This document shows positions 1 to 8,438 of a stretch of DNA of 44,674 nucleotides, one piece after another. The stretch lies in the NCBI GenBank assembly GCA_963735955.1, contig CAVTND010000021.1, positions 1-44,674 on the forward strand. Direction: 5' to 3'. The stretch's first letter is position 1; every line of letters starts with the position of its first letter. The DNA is from CAVTND01 sp963735955. GTDB lineage: Bacteria; Pseudomonadota; Gammaproteobacteria; Burkholderiales; Burkholderiaceae_F. The translations under genes were made by a program, and so were the position numbers. The notes below the pieces were generated by a model. It worked only from the letters and a program-made list of their open reading frames with translations, did not search any database and was not told the DNA's origin.

Positions 1-386
1 GGTACTGATACGAACGCGAGGCGGCGTCGTGCATAAGCAATTCCTCGTTGAACTTCGCGCCATCCTTCGTGGCCAGGACCCGCACCGTGCCCTTCGCATT
101 GCCGCCTCCCTTGGTGATCTCGGTGGTGGCGAACGCCGGATGCCAGGTCTGCCACCGTCTGGAAGTCCTTGATCGCAGGCCATGTCCTCGCGGGCGAGGC
201 CGCGAGTTCGACTTCCTCGCTGACCGACAGCGTGCCGGCGAGCGCACCCGCGGCACTGCCGGCCATCAGCAGGCCGACGCCAAGCGAGCGCATGGACGCT
301 GCGCCCGAGCCGGTTTTCGTGCCGGAATCCTTCTTCAAAACCTGCGATTCGAGGCCTTCGTTTGCTCCGTCATTAAGGTGAGACAT
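1..386 (-). CDS. SRPBCC-family secreted protein, partial and frameshifted
   Basis: The gene runs leftwards off the window edge. ATG at 386 follows an AAGGA box at about 7 nt. The N-terminal part has a hydrophobic stretch (LGVGLLMAGSAAGALA) resembling a signal segment, then VSEEVELAASPARTWPAIKDF, the usual start of the SRPBCC (START/polyketide-cyclase-like) lipid-binding fold. Near base 155 the frame breaks: after the shift the protein resumes with WQTWHPAFATTEITKGGG and continues to base 1. One extra G explains the shift, so either the gene is decayed or the sequence carries an indel error. It is last in a leftward group with the DUF1127 and DUF3455 genes. The ligand cannot be deduced. Confidence 0.7.
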   Translation of the reverse strand, partial: MSHLNDGANEGLESQVLKKDSGTKTGSGAASMRSLGVGLLMAGSAAGALAGTLSVSEEVELAASPARTWPAIKDFQTVADLASGVRHHRDHQGRRQCEGHGAGPGHEGWREVQRGIAYARRRLAFVSV

Positions 387-483
387 TTTTCAATCCTTCA
401 GTGTGGTTAGTGGATCCGGCAAGGTGCCGTTAACTTCAAAAGGCGGCGCGACGGCCGGATGGCCGCAACGCCGCCGTGCTTCT

Positions 484-771
484 TCATTGCTCCATGCACT
501 GGAACCCGCGCGCAGCCGGTGAACGCCCCCTGCCGCGGCGCAGCGTGTGGTCGCCAGCCGTGCGCTCGCTGTCGAGCGCAGCGGAGATCACCTCACTACG
601 GTCGAGCCCGAGGTCATGCAGCGTCCGGTCGTCGAGAACCGAGAGCGCGCGCACGGTCGCATTGACCCGGCGTCGTGCGGCGAGTCGCGCCTCCCAGCGA
701 TGGAAGGCGAACCCAAATGCATTCAAGTACCGGCGCAGCCTGCGCAGTTGTTGCCTCATGCGTGCTGGCAT
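484..771 (-). CDS. DUF1127 domain small protein
   Basis: This is a 95-residue basic protein. ATG at 771 is preceded by AGGA about 8 nt upstream and lies only 10 nt after the stop of the DUF3455 gene, so the two are probably co-transcribed. The segment at residues 38-63 (NATVRALSVLDDRTLHDLGL followed by DRSEVI) is the DUF1127 signature, with the conserved L-x-x-L-D-D-R-x-L-x-D-L/I-G core. Family members elsewhere are Arg-rich small proteins tied to stress, phosphate or RNA-related phenotypes. The longer tail after residue 65 is not part of the domain. The exact role here is unknown. Confidence 0.75.
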   Translation of the reverse strand: MPARMRQQLRRLRRYLNAFGFAFHRWEARLAARRRVNATVRALSVLDDRTLHDLGLDRSEVISAALDSERTAGDHTLRRGRGRSPAARGFQCMEQ

Positions 772-781
772 GTCTGCTGTC

Positions 782-1415
782 CTAGTAGCCAAGCCCGGCA
801 GTTCGGTTCTGCTCGACGAAGAACTGATACGTGGCCGTGTACGGCACGCGCAGGCGCTGACCGTAGGTGCTCCGGCGCGCAACCCTCTTGCGGCGCCACG
901 CCGCCAACGGTGTTCACGCGCTGAACGTTCTTCACCGTGCTGAAGCTGCCTTGCGGACCCTCGGCGGTGGTGCTCAGAAGCAGCCAGGCAATCGCCCCGT
1001 CCCGCGGCGCTTCGGCTCGGCCTTTCACTGCGCCCACGATCCTGCTGCCGTCGGCGGCCTGCCAGAACGGACCCAAGCCGCTTGCGGCCAATCCGTGCGA
1101 GCCGATTTCGCGGTCGCGCGCATCGAACAGCGTCGCCTCCGGGCCAATGAACACCCACGCATCCAGACCCTTGTCCTTGCGGCACTCATAGATCTGGACG
1201 CCTTTGGCACTCGCCGCTGTCGCGAGAGACTGACCGGCGGGGACCGCGAGCGCGGCCGGAACCGCCACCGGCGGCATGCTGTTGCAGGCGGCAAGCACCG
1301 CGGCGGAAGCGCCGACGAGGAGCTGCCGCTTCACCGCCGCGAAGCGCAGCTCGCAGCGATCGGAACCGGGCGGAATTGTCCGGGTGGGACGGGTAGTGCT
1401 GTGAATGGAATTCAT
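782..1415 (-). CDS. DUF3455 domain secreted protein (frameshifted)
   Basis: ATG at 1415 has a strong GGAGGAAAC Shine-Dalgarno directly upstream. The N-terminus carries a basic stretch and a hydrophobic core (LLVGASAAVLAACNSM) with a plausible lipobox-like Cys, so it is exported, perhaps as a lipoprotein. The body (GVQIYECRKDKGLDAWVFIGPEATLFD through GPFWQAADGSRIVG) matches the DUF3455 pattern of proteobacterial secreted proteins. Near 868 the frame shifts by +1; after it the protein finishes with the expected tail YTATYQFFVEQNRTAGLGY and a stop at 782. The total length is 3n+1, consistent with one inserted base. A candidate ECF-type promoter sits about 55 nt upstream of the start. Confidence 0.75.
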
Positions 1416-1469
1416 GTTTCCTCCGGAGTGTGGTGTGGAAAGGGGGGCGGCGCGCCATCCTTTCCACGA

Positions 1470-1497
1470 CGTACGAGAGCGGAACGGATTCGGATGC
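1470..1497 (-). promoter_or_regulatory. candidate ECF-sigma promoter for the DUF3455 gene
   Basis: Read on the minus strand, this region has GCATCCGAAT (1497-1488), a 10-nt gap and CTCGTA-C-GT around 1478-1469. Taken as -35 GCATCC and -10 CGTACG the spacer is 16 nt, the ECF range. The same arrangement occurs upstream of the neighbouring secreted-repeat gene. The -10 ends about 55 nt before the DUF3455 start codon. Its role as a promoter is inferred from this pairing; no sigma gene for it lies next to it. Confidence 0.5.
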
Positions 1498-1542
1498 AGA
1501 CTCGGCGAAATGAACCGACGGGTCTGCGGCGCTGCCGATTCG

Positions 1543-1959
1543 TCAATACGTGTAGCTGTTACCGGCGGAATAACCGGAGCTGTCGTTGTGCGCGGCCTTC
1601 TTCGATGCGCTGCGCAGCGCATGCCAGACGCCGCCCTGGTTGTCGCCCTTGGTCTCGCCCGGCTTCGCGTCGCCGGCGAAGAAGTACAGCGGCTTGCCCT
1701 GGAAGGCCCATTGCTGCGTGCCGTCGTCGCGCAGGACGATCGAAAAGTCGCCACCTGCCAAGCTGGCGTTGCCGACGGTGAAGGCCGGCCACGCCGCGAC
1801 GCAGCCGCCGGCGCAGTTGCTCTTGCCCGCGCTGTCCTTGTCGAACGTGTAGAGCGTGCGGCCGTCGCGATTGCTCAGGACGCCGTTCGTTTCGATGGTG
1901 GGGTTGGCCTGGACGGTGGCGGCAGCGAATAGCGCCGCCAGCAGGAATGCGTGTTTCAT
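1543..1959 (-). CDS. Secreted protein with Yx(F/W/Y)xxD repeats (COG4315-like)
   Basis: This is a 138-residue exported protein. ATG at 1959 is chosen because GAGGA precedes it and a signal peptide (MKHAFLLAALFAAATVQA) follows at once; upstream in-frame starts would put charged residues before it. The mature part contains two copies of the motif that defines the family, LYTFDKD and LYFFAGD, plus the conserved Cys pair in NCAGGCVAAWPAF and the NQGGVWHAL segment. Proteins of this family (Pfam Lipoprotein_15, secreted repeat of unknown function) are small envelope proteins often controlled by ECF sigma factors with unknown biochemistry. It shares a promoter motif with the DUF3455 gene. Confidence 0.85.
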   Translation of the reverse strand: MKHAFLLAALFAAATVQANPTIETNGVLSNRDGRTLYTFDKDSAGKSNCAGGCVAAWPAFTVGNASLAGGDFSIVLRDDGTQQWAFQGKPLYFFAGDAKPGETKGDNQGGVWHALRSASKKAAHNDSSGYSAGNSYTY

Positions 1960-2016
1960 TGTGATCCTCACAAGGGGTTGGTCGGAATGGATGACTCGGC
2001 CATCCTTCTGATCACC

Positions 2017-2045
2017 ACTTACGAGGCGGGCGCGCATTCGGATGC
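2017..2045 (-). promoter_or_regulatory. candidate ECF-sigma promoter for the secreted-repeat gene
   Basis: On the minus strand GCATCCGAAT (2045-2036), 10 nt, then CTCGTAAGT (2025-2017). As -35 GCATCC and -10 CGTAAG the spacer is 16 nt, exactly as at 1470-1497. The predicted start of transcription is about 50 nt before the ATG at 1959. The match of both elements and of the spacing in two adjacent genes is the main evidence. Confidence 0.55.
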
Positions 2046-2051
2046 GGCCCG

Positions 2052-2627
2052 ATGCGAAAAAATTCCTTGCGGCGCTACCTCCGGGAGCATCCCTATGTTC
2101 AGCTTGAGCTGACCACCGATGAGGGCTTCGTCGACATCGTCGAGAGAGGTTTCGATGCCGGTGTCCGCATGGGCGAGAGCCTCCACCGGGATATGGTGGC
2201 CGTCCCCCTCGGTGGACCGGTCACCGTCGCGGTGGTTGCTTCACCGGAGTACCTGCGGCGGGTTCCTGCTCCCCGCCACCCGGATGAACTGGTGCGTCAC
2301 AACTGCGTGCGCGTCCGCTTTGCTGGCACGGGGGTGATCTACAAGTGGGAGTTCCAGGTCGATGGACGGCTGGTGGAGTATGAGGTCAAGGGCAACCTGA
2401 CCATCAGCGACACGCTGTTCAGTGTGGACGCGGCACTCGAGGGCGTCGGTTTGGCCTACACCTTCGAACAACTTGCTCTACCCCATATCCGAGCCAAGCG
2501 GCTGAAGCGCGTGTTGACCTCGTTCTCGCCGACGTTCCCGGGCTTTTACCTGTACTACCCCAGCAGGAGCAACCAGCCAACGAAATTGAAGGCGCTGATT
2601 GAGTACGCCAAGCGTCGCGCGCCTTGA
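2052..2627 (+). pseudogene. LysR-type regulator, C-terminal (effector domain) fragment, copy 1
   Basis: The open frame covers only the LysR substrate-binding domain, about 190 residues: YLREHPYVQLELTTDEGF, DIVERGFDAGVRMGE, MVAVPLGGPVTVAVVASPEYL, HPDELVRHNCVRVRF, ISDTLFSVDAALEGVGLAY. Full LysR regulators are about 300 residues with an N-terminal winged helix; that part (about 90 residues plus linker) is absent, so the fragment cannot bind DNA. Bases 2104-2629 match 11202-11727 without gaps. The stop at 2625-2627 is followed at once by the antitoxin fragment. The 5' break lies beside the envelope cluster, whose own sigma gene may have been lost here (inference). Confidence 0.85.
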
Positions 2628-2895
2628 GAGCTTCCGGAAGGATCCGGAGTTCGCGGCCGAGTACCTCAATGCGGTTCTGGCCGATGGCGATCAGGAGGAA
2701 CTGATGGTTGCTCTGCGCTACATGGCGGAGGCCTTCGGTGGTGTACCCAAGCTCGCCGCCCGCGCCCAACTCAACGCAACGACGCTATACCGAACCCTAT
2801 CGCCGAAGGGGAACCCGGAGCTGAAGAGCATGGCAGCACTGCTCGAAGCAATGGGGATGCGCCTCGCGGTTCGGCCAATCATCGAGAAGAGAATC
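2104..2895 (+). repeat. Direct repeat, LysR-antitoxin segment, copy 1 (partner 11202-12205)
   Basis: The LysR part (2104-2629) aligns without gaps to 11202-11727, with scattered synonymous differences. The antitoxin part (2629-2895) aligns to 11941-12205. Copy 2 holds about 213 extra bases between the two parts. In copy 1 the junction falls at GAG, which occurs at both ends of the extra segment in copy 2, so copy 1 looks like a deletion derivative. Confidence 0.85.
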
Positions 2896-2904
2896 GCCGG
2901 ATAG
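2599..2904 (+). pseudogene. Addiction-module antitoxin (HI1420/HigA-like), 5'-truncated copy 1
   Basis: From about 2625 the frame encodes LESFRKDPEFAAEYLNAVLADG, then QEELMVALRYMAEAFGGVPKL, then AQLNATTLYRTLSPKGNPEL and a short tail to a stop at 2902. This is the helix-turn-helix antidote family found downstream of HigB/RelE-like killer proteins (TIGR02684-type). Compared with copy 2 it lacks the first about 30 codons and any start region; the sequence jumps from the LysR stop straight into the gene body. A TTG at 2599 could open the frame but encodes LysR-overlapping sequence. No toxin gene is seen nearby. Probably non-functional. Confidence 0.75.
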
Positions 2905-3033
2905 CGGACGCTGCTGTTTGAGAGTCCGGTCCTTACCAATACTCAAAGGAGGCGAAGCCCCAAAGAAACTCGACGCCGTCACCGCGCGGTGCGCTCGGGG
3001 AGCGGCCATCCAGCAGGCCACGCGCGCAACGGA

Positions 3034-3678
3034 CTAGTTGCCGTTCGCGATCAAGCCATCGCGGGACGCGATGCGCAGGAACTGCGCCGCATTGTCCGCG
3101 CCGAGTTTCTGGCGGATCGCCCATTGATGATTGGCAACAGTCTTGACGCTCAGGCAGAGCTTGTCGGCAATTTCGCGCACCGGGTGACCGAGCGCCAGCA
3201 GGCGCGCAATCTCGAATTCGCGCGTCGACAGCGTCGCTATTCCCCGCTCGCCGCCCATGTCCTGCAGCGCGAGTGAATGTGCGATGTCGGGGCTGAGGTA
3301 ACGCCGTCCCAGCGCGATCACGCGCACCGCATCGACCAGCACATCTGGCGCGCTCGCTTTGGTCACGTAGCCCAATGCCCCGGCCGCGAATGCGTGCCGC
3401 GGAAAAATCGACTCGTCGTGGATGCTGAACATCAGCACCCGAGCCTCCGGTGCGCGGGCGAGCAGCCGGCGCAGCGCTTCGATGCCGCTGACGTCCGGTA
3501 GCGAAATATCCATGACGACGACGTCCGGCACCGTTTGCGCGTAGATGCGCACGGCCTCGGCCGCCGTGGCTGCTTCGCCGACTATGCGCAGATCGCCAGC
3601 TCGTTCGAGCAGCCGCCGGTACCCCTCGCGGACGACGGCATGGTCGTCGACAAGGAGCACGCTGATGGCAGGCTTCAT
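3034..3678 (-). CDS. NarL/FixJ-type response regulator
   Basis: A 214-residue two-domain regulator. The receiver domain has the acidic pair D11-D12, the phosphoacceptor D57 in VVVMDISLPD, and K107 in GYVTKASAP. The C-terminal LuxR-type helix-turn-helix (LSTREFEIARLLALGHPVREI, then LSVKTVANHQ) binds DNA. ATG at 3678 overlaps the stop of the histidine kinase gene by 4 nt (ATGA), so the pair is translationally coupled. The kinase is the likely phosphodonor. Targets are unknown; the divergent TonB-dependent receptor gene is a reasonable candidate (inference). Confidence 0.93.
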   Translation of the reverse strand: MKPAISVLLVDDHAVVREGYRRLLERAGDLRIVGEAATAAEAVRIYAQTVPDVVVMDISLPDVSGIEALRRLLARAPEARVLMFSIHDESIFPRHAFAAGALGYVTKASAPDVLVDAVRVIALGRRYLSPDIAHSLALQDMGGERGIATLSTREFEIARLLALGHPVREIADKLCLSVKTVANHQWAIRQKLGADNAAQFLRIASRDGLIANGN

Positions 3679-4631
3679 GCGACCTCCATTCGCGGTAGCG
3701 GTATGCGTGCCTCGAAGCCGAAGCCGCGCGTTCCCGCGCTCGCGACGTCGAGGCGGCCGGCCAAGGCCTCGACGCGCTCGCGCATGCCGACGAGACCGAT
3801 GCCGCGTGTCGCTGTGTCCGCCGCACGTCCGATGCCGTCGTCGCGCATGGCAAGCACCACTTCTGCCCGTTCCGCGGTCGCGCAGGGACGCCGGGTCAAC
3901 GTGATCTCGACCAGTGCCGCGTGTGCGTGCTTGGCGACATTGGTGAGCCCTTCCTGCAGAAGACGGTAGAGCGTGATGTTGGTCGCCTCGTCGAATTCCC
4001 CCAGCTCTCGATCGATCGTCAGTCGGAACACGACGGCGGGCAGCCTGCGCTGCCATCCATCAACGCAGTGCTCGATCGCCGCCGGCAGGCCGAGCTCGTC
4101 CAGGCCCGTGGGACGCAGCCGCCGCACGATGTCGCGCACGACGCTCTGCACGTGATCGACCGTGGCTACGATCGCCGCCGCCGCGTCATCGGCATTCCCT
4201 TTGCAGTCCGCGCGGCCGTCGCGGAGGCACACTGCATCGATCTTCACGGCGTTGAGGCACTGGCCGAGTTCGTCATGCAATTCCCGCGCGAGGCTCCGCC
4301 GCTCCTCCTCCTGCACTCGCAGGGCTGCGAGCGCGAGGTCGCGGTTCTCGGCGAGCGCGGCGCGCAGTCGGTCCTCGACGCTGCGTCGTAGTGCGAGCTC
4401 TATCCGCGCTTCGCCGACGCGCCGCCACGCGTACCACGCCAGACCACACGCCAGGAACAGCAGCACGCCGGGCAATTCGTCCACCTGGTAGTACTCGTGC
4501 GGCCGCGTCCATGCGTGCACGTGCTCGAAGATCTCGAATTGAATGCTGAGCAGTGCGAACGCCAGCGCGCCGCCGATGAGCATCAGGAGATCGCGGCGTG
4601 CCGCCGTGAGATCGTGCAATCGGTTGTCCAT
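3675..4631 (-). CDS. Sensor histidine kinase, HisKA_3 (NarX/LiaS-like)
   Basis: A 318-residue membrane kinase. Two hydrophobic segments (residues about 17-33 and 54-70) flank a short extracytoplasmic loop, so it has little external sensing domain. The dimerisation/phosphoacceptor motif is ELHDELGQ with H119. The HATPase part shows the N-box N231 in EGLTNVAKHAHA, DDGIG at 264-268 and the glycine loop GIGLVGM at 277-283. ATG at 4631 follows GGAGG at 8 nt. It precedes and overlaps the response regulator gene. The signal is unknown; a membrane-perturbation sensor is possible given the short periplasmic region. Confidence 0.92.
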   Translation of the reverse strand: MDNRLHDLTAARRDLLMLIGGALAFALLSIQFEIFEHVHAWTRPHEYYQVDELPGVLLFLACGLAWYAWRRVGEARIELALRRSVEDRLRAALAENRDLALAALRVQEEERRSLARELHDELGQCLNAVKIDAVCLRDGRADCKGNADDAAAAIVATVDHVQSVVRDIVRRLRPTGLDELGLPAAIEHCVDGWQRRLPAVVFRLTIDRELGEFDEATNITLYRLLQEGLTNVAKHAHAALVEITLTRRPCATAERAEVVLAMRDDGIGRAADTATRGIGLVGMRERVEALAGRLDVASAGTRGFGFEARIPLPRMEVA

Positions 4632-4822
4632 CCGGCGTCCTCCATAGTGCTTTCAAATCCGCCGGGCGCCCGGATTGGGTGCGTCCGATCGGGAGTTTTT
4701 CCCGGGTGTTTTCGGGAAGTCATCGCCGCTGCGGGACCTGCTCGGATGCAATCCTCCGGGCAGCGCCGCCCGTGCTCGCGGCGCTTGGCGAACATAAGAC
4801 AACGGTCGACGAGGAAGCGCAA

Positions 4823-7329
4823 GTGTCCCTGGTCCAATCGCGGCGCGCGTTTGTCTGCGCCGTCGTCTGCGTTTCGCTTGCTCCGGGACACGCACTCGCC
4901 GAGGACCCGATCGAACTGCCAGATAGTCGAAGTGGTGGGTACGACGCCCCTTGCCCGGACTCGGCCAGCCGCTGGAACAGATTCCGGCGCCCGTGCAGAC
5001 GGCGAAGTCGCAGGAGATCCTGCGCAGTAACGCGACCGACCTCGCGGGGTTCATGAATCGCTTCCTCGGCAGCGTCTACGTCAACGACATCCAGGGCAAT
5101 CCGTTCCAGGCCGACGTGACCTACCGCGGTTATGTCGCGTCGCCGCTGCTGGGCACGCCCCAGGGCCTTTCGGTCTACATGGATGGCGTGCGCCTGAACC
5201 AGCCCTTTGGGGATGTCGTGAGCTGGGATCTCATCCCCCTGAGAGCGATATCGTCCATTGCGCTGCAGCCGGGATCGAACCCGTTGTTCGGCCTCAACAC
5301 GCTCGGCGGGGCGCTGTCGATGGAAACGAAGGACGGTCGCTCGAATCCCGGAACGGTCCTGCAAGGGACTTACGGCCAGTACGGCCGCGAATCGGTGCTC
5401 TTCGAGTCCGGGGCAGCCTGGGACAACGGCATCGACGTCTACGCGACCGGCACCCTGTTCAGAGAAGATGGTTGGCGCGACGACTCACCGTCGCGCGTCG
5501 GACAGATCTTCGGCAAGGTCGGTTGGCGTGGACCGCTGTCGTCGGCGTATCTGACGCTGGCGTACGCCGACAACGATCTCACCGGCAATGGATTGCAGGA
5601 ACAACGCTTCCTCGCGCGGGACTACGCGAGTGTGTATACGAAGCCGGACACAACGGACAACCGGGCTCTCTTCATCAACCTGGTCGGTCAGCACACGATC
5701 AAAGAGGACGTTCTCGTCTCCGGCAATGTCTTCTACCGCAACATCAAGACCTCGACCTTCAACGGGGACATCAACGAGGAATCGCTCGATCAGGCCCTGT
5801 ACCAGCCTAACGCTGCCGAGCAGGCGGCACTGGCGGCCGCCGGTTACATTGGCTACCCCAGTGCAGGGGAGAGTGCGTCGAACACGCCGTTTCCCTACTG
5901 GCGCTGCATTGCCAACGCGCTGCTCAACGAAGAGCCGAACGAGAAGTGCAACGGCCTCCTCAATCGCACGAACACCTCGCAGTCCAACTGGGGAACCTCC
6001 GGCCAGGTGACGTTCTGCGCAGAACCTGGCTGGACAGCCGAACCAGCTGATCGTGGGCGCGTGGTACGACGCGAGTCGCGTCACGTTCACGCAGTCCTCG
6101 CAGTTCGGCTACCTGACGCCGGAGCGTGCGGTCGTAGGTGTCGACGCCTACGCCGACGGAACCCAGAATTCCGAGGATGCGTTCGATGCCCGCGTCAACC
6201 TGGTCGGCACCTCGAGCACGCTGTCGTTCTACGCGACCGACACGCTGCGTCCTCGGCAAGTCCTGGAGCGTCACGCTGTCGGGGCGGTACAACCGTACGC
6301 GCGTGGACAACGAGGATCAACTGAACCCGGGCGGAGGCAGCGAATCGCTGGACGGTCACTACACCTACAGCCGCTTCAATCCGGCGCTGGGACTGACCTT
6401 CTCTCCGACCGCCTTCGTCAACGCCTATGCGGGATACAGCGAAGGCAACCGCGCGCCGTCGGCCATCGAGCTGGGCTGTGCGAATCCTGAGCAGCCGTGC
6501 AAGCTGCCCAATGCCATGGCCGGCGACCCGCCACTGAATCAGGTCGTGGCCAAGACCTGGGAACTGGGTGTGCGGAGCGGCCGCGGGTCCAAGCTGCGCT
6601 GGAATCTCGGCGTATTCCGGACCGAGAACCAGGACGACATCCTGTTCGTCGCCGACGAACAGTCCGGCTTCGGCTTCTTCCGCAATTTCGGCCAAACCCG
6701 CAGGCAGGGAGTCGAGGCCGGCGTTGCCGCATCGCTCGGTGCCGTGCGGATCGGCGCCAACTACACGTACCTCGACGCGACCTACCAGTCGACCGAAACG
6801 ATCAACGGCGCCGGCAACAGCAGCAATGATGGCCCGGCACCGGGTTTCGACGGCAACATCGTCGTGCACGCGGGTGACCGCATTCCGCTGATCCCGCAGC
6901 AGCTCTTCAAGGCGTATGCAGACTGGGATATCACGCCCGAGGTGTCGCTGAACCTCGACCTGCTGGCAGCGTCGGGTTTCTACGCCCGCGGGAATGAGAA
7001 CAACCAGCACGCAGCCTGATGGTGTCTACTACCTCGGGCCCGGCAAGACGCCGGGATATGCGGTCTTCAACCTGGGTGGTGCGTGGCGCCCGTTGCCGGG
7101 GCTGCAGTTGTTCTTCCAGGTCAACAATTTGTTCGACAAGCAGTACTACACGGCCGCGCAGCTCGGAGCGACGGGCTTCACCGACAGCGGCAGCTTCATC
7201 GCTCGACCTTTCGCCACTCCGGTGATCGACGGGGCGCGGCCGATAGTGCACGCAACGTTCTACGCGCCCGGCGCCCCGCGAACAGCGTGGATCGGGGTGA
7301 GTTACGCGTTCGACAGGCCGGCACGCTGA
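4823..7329 (+). CDS. TonB-dependent outer-membrane receptor (five frame breaks)
   Basis: GTG at 4823 follows GAGGAAG and begins a signal peptide (AFVCAVVCVSLAPGHALA). The plug follows (VEVVGTTPL region, then RSNATDLAGFMNRFLGSVYV, LSVYMDGVRLNQPFGDVV, LFGLNTLGGALSMETKDG), then a long beta-barrel (YGQYGRESVLFESG, ARDYASVYTKPDTTDNRALF, LTFSPTAFVNAYAGYSEGNR, GQTRRQGVEAGVAASLG) and the C-terminal strands (LQLFFQVNNLFDKQYYTAA, WIGVSYAF). Repaired length is about 834 residues, normal for the family. The frame breaks near 4925, 4952, 6012, 6250 and 7010; all fit single inserted bases, so the gene may be intact in the cell. It is divergent from the two-component system. The substrate is not evident. 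Confidence 0.85.
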
Positions 7330-7574
7330 TACAGCCCGCCGCCGGGAATTCTGAGGCGACCAGGCAGGTCTGCTTTCGGCGTGCAGCGGATGTCAGTGTT
7401 GGGTCGCTGGATGTCCAGCTCCACCGAGTCTCAGGTCGGCCAGTAACGGACGTCGCAAATTGGGGGATGAATCCGCTGAAGCGGACATAGTTCACGCCGA
7501 CCAATTCACACTGGACGCGCGGCCCCACGGATGCAAAGATCGCGGCCGCTGCATCGTCGTGAGGAGGCCTGCCC
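7330..7574. other. Intergenic, no gene recognised
   Basis: No frame here looks coding. The only structure seen is a short CCGCT-GA-AGCGG hairpin at 7473-7484, without a following T-run, so it is not a convincing terminator for the receptor gene. Confidence 0.4.
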
Positions 7575-8318
7575 GTGTCTCCCACACCCGGCATCGCATC
7601 GTCACTGGCACGCGCCCCGCGGCCCGACCGGCCGCTGCTCGTCGTTGGCTTGCTTCTCGTCTTGGTAGTCGTCTTTGCCGGCTTTGCGCCGACGTTCTAC
7701 CTGAAAGGCTTGTTCGGCACACCGCCACTATCGAACCTGCTGTTTGCGCATGGCCTCGTGATGTCGACCTGGGTGGCGCTTCTGGTCGTGCAGACCGCGC
7801 TCGTAGAGGTCGGTCGTACCGATCTGCACCGCCGGCTTGGAGTTGCCGGCGTCGGCGTTGCGGTTCTGGTGATTGTCATCGGCACGGCGGCCGCGCTAGA
7901 TGCCGGGCGACGTGGATTTTCGCCCACGCCGCAGGTGACGCCGTTGATGTTTATGGCGATCCCGCTGGTCGATCTTCTTGTGTTCTCGATCCTGGTTGGG
8001 ACCGCGGTGGCCAAGCGACGCAAGAGCGCCACGCACAAGCGGCTGATGCTGCTCGCCACGGTGAGCCTGCTGACGCCGGCCGTGGCGCGGCTGCCGATCG
8101 ACGCTCTTAAGCAGTTTGGCTTGCCCGCGTTCTTCGGGGTAACGATCGCCTGCGTGCTCCTCGTCGTGGCGATTGATACCGTTCGCCATCGCCGATTGCA
8201 TCCGGCGTTCGGCTGGGGTGCGGCGCTGGTGATCGCGGCGGTACCGGCGCGGATCGCCCTCGCTCAGAGCGACGCGTGGGTCTCTATCGCGGGCCGGTTG
8301 GTCGCGCTCATTAGCTAG
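7575..8318 (+). CDS. Multi-pass membrane protein of unknown function
   Basis: GTG at 7575 follows a GAGGAGG box at 7 nt. The 247-residue product has about seven hydrophobic segments (LLVVGLLLVLVVVFAGF, LLFAHGLVMSTWVALLVVQ, VGVAVLVIVIGTAAAL, PLMFMAIPLVDLLVFSIL, LMLLATVSLLTPAVA, FFGVTIACVLLVVAI, GAALVIAAVPARIAL). Conserved-looking His residues sit at membrane ends (AHGLVMSTW, DLHRRLG, THKRLML), a pattern seen in haem-binding or b561/DUF2306-like membrane proteins, but I cannot assign a family. It stands alone, with gaps on both sides. It is followed by a short scar of the LysR-copy end at 8350-8378. Confidence 0.75.
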   Translation: MSPTPGIASSLARAPRPDRPLLVVGLLLVLVVVFAGFAPTFYLKGLFGTPPLSNLLFAHGLVMSTWVALLVVQTALVEVGRTDLHRRLGVAGVGVAVLVIVIGTAAALDAGRRGFSPTPQVTPLMFMAIPLVDLLVFSILVGTAVAKRRKSATHKRLMLLATVSLLTPAVARLPIDALKQFGLPAFFGVTIACVLLVVAIDTVRHRRLHPAFGWGAALVIAAVPARIALAQSDAWVSIAGRLVALIS

Positions 8319-8349
8319 ACAAAGCGGATTCACACACTTTGCGCGAGCG

Positions 8350-8378
8350 TCGCGCGCGTTGAGCGACATCGTCCGCTT
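8350..8378 (+). repeat. 29-bp scar matching the end of LysR copy 2 and its flank
   Basis: Bases 8350-8378 match 11713-11741 at 27 of 29 positions by eye. That stretch covers the last codons and stop of the LysR copy and the following GACATCGTCCGCTT. No more of the LysR gene is present here. It marks a third breakpoint of the repeated segment or a short dispersed repeat that also ends the LysR copy. Confidence 0.5.
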
Positions 8379-8438
8379 CCGAAAGCTTCATCAATCTGCT
8401 TGTTCTCGCGAGCAACCCAAACCTTATCCCTTTAGTGA

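Noticed and set aside
484..1185. One 233-residue leftward gene covering both the DUF3455 and DUF1127 regions
   Set aside because: Only its last 95 residues look like a protein family; the first part is antiframe of the DUF3455 gene.
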